Below the pieces are notes generated by a model. The model was given only the letters and a program-made list of their open reading frames with translations. It searched no databases and was not told where the DNA came from. From Verrucomicrobia subdivision 3 bacterium UBA693 (GTDB lineage: Bacteria > Verrucomicrobiota > Verrucomicrobiia > Limisphaerales > UBA8199), in contig DBMR01000014.1 of the NCBI GenBank assembly GCA_002298785.1, forward strand, positions 1 through 64,000: DNA of 64,000 nucleotides. Direction: 5' to 3'. The position numbers and the translations under genes are program-made. Shown piece after piece: positions 61,100 through 64,000 of this stretch; position 1 is the first letter of the stretch, and each line of letters begins with the position of its first letter.

Positions 61100-61720
61100 T
61101 AGTGCAACCCCGAACCTGACCCCCAAGTTCCTCGCGCTTCCTTTGAGCGCCAGCGGCGCGGCATGATTATAGACCGGGATCCGATAATGCGCCACAAGCC
61201 CCAGTCGGGGCGGCATGAAGAACGCGGGGGTGGAACCAGGATGTTGTGGTGTGTTTTGCGCTCTTGAGTAGATTACCGAATTACCAGGATCGCTGCCTCA
61301 CCTTGAAAGACCGTGCCGCTCCGATGGAGCTGGGAAAAGTGTGTTTTTAATTTGGAAACTATACACATGGCGCTCCCCCGGAGCTGGGGTAGAAAGAACC
61401 GCTTTCAATTCACCCCGTGCGCAGCGTTTCCCAACCCGCACCTGCAAAAGCGAGCTTGGAAGCTCGCGCTCCGACTGCTCCTCTTCCACGTGGTCCGTGT
61501 GGTCCGTGGTAGTACGTTCCCCGCCACGGTCGGCAGGGGGTGACCATTTTCTGCCGAACAACCCTCCGGCCCAGTGGCTTCGCCCACAACTTACCTCTAT
61601 TCTGAAGGAGCTTTGGACGTGGTGGAAAACACCCCTCCCCCACGTGTGAACGGTAGCACGAAGGTGGCTTTAAACCTCCCGTTCTTATTCGCTTAATCCT
61701 GCCTTAAGGATGGCTCAGGC
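61100..61720. repeat. Repeat-rich intergenic region: long repeat copy B
   Basis: No gene seen. 61135-61514 repeats 58574-58955 in the same orientation, including the palindrome GCCCCAGTCGGGGC (about 61200) and hairpin GCGAGCTT gg AAGCTCGC at 61450-61467. The rest up to the leader module (61681) is unremarkable. Open frames within the repeat differ between copies. Confidence 0.75.
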
Positions 61721-61780
61721 ATGATGGCGGCGATGAAAAGAAACATCGCCGTCACCGAGGCCAATTGGGAGCGCTGACTC
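61681..61780 (+). promoter_or_regulatory. Structured leader module directly upstream of the VTC gene
   Basis: A 100-bp block duplicated at 58401-58501. It holds a small hairpin ATCCT gcctta AGGAT (about 61696-61711) that covers part of an AAGGA ribosome site (61706-61710), then an 18-codon ORF, whose last codons supply GGGAG (61767-61771), the ribosome site of the VTC gene. This layout is typical of a translationally coupled leader or upstream control element; experimental role unknown. Confidence 0.5.
61721..61777 (+). CDS. 18-residue leader ORF before VTC gene
   Basis: ATG 61721 to TGA 61777 encodes MMAAMKRNIAVTEANWER. AAGGA lies 10 bp upstream, and the stop lies four bases before the VTC ATG (61782). 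The duplicate at 58442 keeps the reading frame with one conservative residue change, arguing for coding or recent duplication. It may be a leader peptide or a truncated N-terminus of an unknown gene. Confidence 0.4.
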   Translation: MMAAMKRNIAVTEANWER

Positions 61781-61781
61781 T

Positions 61782-62543
61782 ATGTCACCCTCCACCGACA
61801 TTCGAGAGCAGCGGGAGTTCGCGTCCGAGATCAAATTTCTGGTCACCCCGGCGATTGCGGATCAAATCCGCGACTGGGCGCGCGGCCGGCTGGCTCCCGA
61901 TCCCAACGCCACCAGTGAGGCCGGGGACGGCTACCAGATCACCAGCCTGTACCTCGATACGGAGCATTTTGATGTGTTCCATCGCCGCGGCTCCTTCCGC
62001 CGCAGCAAATACCGCGTGCGCCGGTATGGCTTCAGCACGGCGGTGTTCCTCGAACGCAAGCTCAAGACTCGTGGTCTGCTGGCGAAACGCCGCTCCATCA
62101 TTCACCTCAAAGAACTGGAACATCTGCACAGTGCCAAGCCGGGTCGAGGCTGGCCGGGCTATTGGTTTCATCGGCGCTTCCTGGCCAGGGTACTGAAGCC
62201 GGTCTGCCAGATTTCATACCACCGTACCGCGCGGGTGGCTATGAGTCAAAACGGCCCGATCCGGCTGACCCTGGACCGAAATCTCCGCGCCCTGCCCGTG
62301 GATCAACTGTGGTTCAGCCCCGAGGAAGGCACCCTGCTCTCCCCGGACCAGGTAATCCTCGAACTTAAGTTCCGCTGCGGATTGCCGGTCCTGTTCAAGG
62401 TCCTGGCCGAGGAATTCGCGTTGAACCAAACCCCGGTTTCCAAGTATCGCCTGGCCGTAACTGCCCTGGGCCTCGTGCCGGAGCTCGAAGGCGAGGAACC
62501 GACAACGATCACCCAAACAAAATCATTATGCCCGATTTCCTAA
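61782..62543 (+). CDS. VTC domain protein (polyphosphate polymerase-like)
   Basis: 253 residues. The VTC tunnel domain is recognisable: REFASEIKFLVT (Lys), YQITSLYLDTEHFDVFHRR (Tyr/Asp), RRSKYRVRRYGFSTAVFLERKLK (basic residues and E-x-K for nucleotide and polyphosphate), PVCQISYHRTARVA, IRLTLDRNLRAL, ILELKFRCGLP and VSKYRLAV. VTC domains in eukaryotes make polyphosphate from ATP; bacterial versions are usually in operons with DUF4956 and CotH genes, as here. The ATG follows a leader ORF by four bases and uses GGGAG as ribosome site. Overlaps the DUF4956 start by 16 bp. Confidence 0.87.
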   Translation: MSPSTDIREQREFASEIKFLVTPAIADQIRDWARGRLAPDPNATSEAGDGYQITSLYLDTEHFDVFHRRGSFRRSKYRVRRYGFSTAVFLERKLKTRGLLAKRRSIIHLKELEHLHSAKPGRGWPGYWFHRRFLARVLKPVCQISYHRTARVAMSQNGPIRLTLDRNLRALPVDQLWFSPEEGTLLSPDQVILELKFRCGLPVLFKVLAEEFALNQTPVSKYRLAVTALGLVPELEGEEPTTITQTKSLCPIS

Positions 62544-63214
62544 AAGCGCCGTTCGCCAATGGGCCGGAGGTGGCTCCGGTCGACGTGTTGGTGCGCCTGG
62601 TCTTTGCCCTGCTGCTGGGCGGAGGCGTCGCCGGGATTTATCGGTGCACCCGCAAAAGCGCCGAGATCTCCTCGTCGTTTCCCGTCACCCTGGTGCTGCT
62701 CTCGGTGCTGATTGCCATGGTCACCCAGGTCATCGGCGACAATGTGGCCCGCGCCTTCAGCCTGGTGGGCGCGCTCTCGATCGTGCGTTTCCGCACCGTC
62801 GTCCGCGACACCCAGGACACCGCATACGTGATCTTTGCCGTCGTCGTGGGCATGGCGGTCGGCGCCAGGAATCTCTGGGTCGGCTTTATCGGCATCGGCG
62901 TCGTGGGTTTGGCGGGGTGGCTGATGATGGCCCGGGCCCAGGTCTTCAGCGCCGCTCAACCCGCGTTTCTCCTGAGCCTGAGGGTCGCACTCGGACTCGA
63001 TCTCGACAAACTCCTCGGCGGCACGTTCGATCTCCACCTCCAGGAACGTGAGCTCATGTCCGTCTCCACCGCCAAACAAGGCGTCTCGCTGGATGTCACC
63101 TATGAAACCCGGTTAAACCCGGATCGTTCGGCCGATGAACTGGTGAAAGCTCTCAACCGCCTCGAAGGGGTGCAAAGCGTGAAACTGCAGCGACGCGACT
63201 TTGAACGGGACTGA
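62528..63214 (+). CDS. DUF4956 membrane protein
   Basis: 228 residues. Four hydrophobic segments (LVRLVFALLLGGGVAGIY; VTLVLLSVLIAMVTQVIG; TAYVIFAVVVGMAVG; LWVGFIGIGVVGLAGWLMM) with the conserved loop ARAFSLVGALSIVRFRTVVRDTQDTAY of DUF4956, then a cytoplasmic ferredoxin-like domain (ERELMSVSTAKQGVSLDVTYETRL..SADELVKALNRLEGVQSVKLQRRD). The family always neighbours VTC and CotH-like genes; it may be a channel or transporter for the polymer or its precursor. The start overlaps the VTC gene by 16 bp. Confidence 0.87.
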   Translation: MPDFLKAPFANGPEVAPVDVLVRLVFALLLGGGVAGIYRCTRKSAEISSSFPVTLVLLSVLIAMVTQVIGDNVARAFSLVGALSIVRFRTVVRDTQDTAYVIFAVVVGMAVGARNLWVGFIGIGVVGLAGWLMMARAQVFSAAQPAFLLSLRVALGLDLDKLLGGTFDLHLQERELMSVSTAKQGVSLDVTYETRLNPDRSADELVKALNRLEGVQSVKLQRRDFERD

Positions 63215-63258
63215 TTCCATGACTTCCAAACTGAAACCTGCTAGACAGAATTGACTTT

Positions 63259-64000
63259 ATGAAGATCCACAAACCGCAGCTCACCTCTTTGCTGCTGGCC
63301 GTAGCGCTGGGCCTGACCTTCTCCACCCTGGCCCAAACTCCCGACAATACACCGCAACGCGACGCCGGCCCACCCGCCGGTGACGACTTCCCGCCCGGCG
63401 AAACCCCGCCCGGCTTCGACGGACCGCCCCCGCCGTTTGGGCCCGGTGGTTTTGGCCCTGGAGGTCCCGGTGGCATGATGCAACGGGAAACCAAGTTGTT
63501 GAAGAAATTTGACCTGAACGGCGATAAACACCTCAACGCCGAAGAGCGCAAAGCCGCCCGCGAGTTTCTCCGCCAGCAAGGCACGAACCGGGGCCCGGGC
63601 GGTCCCGGTGGGCGTCGTGGCGGCCCGGGGTTCGGCGGACGCGGCGAGAATTCAGAAACCCCGCAACCCGGAAAGAAGCTGACCCCTGCCGAGGTCAAAT
63701 CGTTCAAGAACGAACCTCTTTACGACGCTCAGACCGTGCGCACGTTCTTCCTGGAGTTCGAGGAAGCGGATTGGGAAAAGGAACTGGCGGAATTCAAGAA
63801 CACGGATATCGAGGTCCCCGCCAAACTCACCGTCGACGGCAAGTCCTACGCCGATGTGGGCGTGCATTTCCACGGCATGTCCTCCTTCATGATGGTCGGA
63901 GAGGGGCAAAAACGCTCGCTGGTGTTAACCATGGACCTGGTCCACCTCGACCAGCAACTGGGCGGCTATCGCAAACTCAATCTCCTCAATTCCCATGAAG
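63259..64000 (+). CDS. CotH kinase family protein, N-terminal part (runs off window)
   Basis: 247 codons seen. Signal peptide MKIHKPQLTSLLLAVALGLTFSTLAQ, then a Pro/Gly-rich low-complexity linker containing an EF-hand-like calcium loop (FDLNGDKHLNAEERKA, about residues 85-100) and Gly/Arg repeats. From about 150 the CotH domain starts: LYDAQTVRTFFLEFEEADWEKELAEF, IEVPAKLTVDGKSYADVGVHFHGMSSF and RSLVLTMDL, YRKLNLLNS, as in bacterial CotH proteins, an atypical kinase family. The C-terminal catalytic part is outside the window. Third gene of the VTC-DUF4956-CotH operon, 44 bp after DUF4956. Confidence 0.87.
   Translation, partial: MKIHKPQLTSLLLAVALGLTFSTLAQTPDNTPQRDAGPPAGDDFPPGETPPGFDGPPPPFGPGGFGPGGPGGMMQRETKLLKKFDLNGDKHLNAEERKAAREFLRQQGTNRGPGGPGGRRGGPGFGGRGENSETPQPGKKLTPAEVKSFKNEPLYDAQTVRTFFLEFEEADWEKELAEFKNTDIEVPAKLTVDGKSYADVGVHFHGMSSFMMVGEGQKRSLVLTMDLVHLDQQLGGYRKLNLLNSHE

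Noticed and set aside
1..64000. CRISPR arrays, tRNA or rRNA genes, known riboswitches
   Set aside because: No regularly spaced repeats, cloverleaf-like segments or conserved riboswitch cores were recognised by eye; a tRNAscan/Infernal search would be decisive.

Overview
The window is GC-rich (roughly 60%), densely coded bacterial chromosome. Its content points to a Verrucomicrobiota, probably the Pedosphaera/Limisphaera group. This is an inference from gene content: verrucomicrobial prepilin-like proteins with the 'YH..G.N..F.DGH' tail, a DUF1080 (3-keto-disaccharide hydrolase) protein, large secreted repeat proteins (RCC1/Ig/beta-helix, PD40/TolB, LamG), an ECF-sigma plus Ser/Thr-kinase module, and a VTC/DUF4956/CotH operon. 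No rRNA, tRNA or CRISPR array was recognised by eye.

Layout. 1-7.2 kb: secreted or surface repeat proteins and a pseudopilin, with a DEDDh exonuclease between them. 7.4-8.8 kb: a two-receiver response regulator. 8.8-14.0 kb: a tightly coupled minus-strand operon (GH-GT2 fusion, thyA, folA, pepT) with ATGA overlaps. 14.2-16.8 kb: two secreted proteins. 17.2-21.0 kb: an operon of ECF sigma factor, small unknown protein and membrane Ser/Thr kinase with an outside propeller. 21.4-22.8 kb: CCA-adding enzyme. 22.9-27.4 kb: a histidine kinase/degenerate HD-GYP regulator pair, divergent from a PAS-HisKA-REC protein with no ATPase domain. 27.4-32.5 kb: late flagellar genes (FliT-like, FliS, FlgM, lipoprotein, flagellin, FliD) preceded by two near-perfect and one weaker sigma-28 promoter. 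32.6-36.1 kb: pectate-lyase-like beta-helix, pseudopilin and secreted tyrosine phosphatase. 36.6-40.4 kb: S9 peptidase, a decayed ychF/methyltransferase locus and two unknown proteins. 40.9-51.9 kb: housekeeping genes (PriA, Mdh, PhoH, Gfo/Idh/MocA, GST, transglutaminase, truncated ALDH). 52.2-58.4 kb: a VgrG operon. 58.4-61.8 kb: a repeat-rich island with an IS630-type element. 61.8-64.0 kb: the VTC/DUF4956/CotH operon, running off the right edge.

The strongest candidate for an undescribed system is the VgrG operon. A VgrG spike is translationally linked to a small beta-domain protein, a LysM/peptidoglycan-binding-like protein and a 988-residue protein whose middle carries motifs resembling the kinase-like dehydratase domain of class II lanthipeptide synthetases (LanM, DUF4135): an invariant-Lys-like YK, a DxHxEN loop and an IDxE motif. 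This suggests a kinase-fold cargo delivered by a contractile injection machine. Other notable points are a duplicated leader module (18-residue ORF with a hairpin over its ribosome site) flanking the island and sitting directly before the VTC gene, an in-frame miniaturised YchF, the ATPase-less hybrid kinase, and a dispersed hairpin repeat whose stem co-varies between copies.
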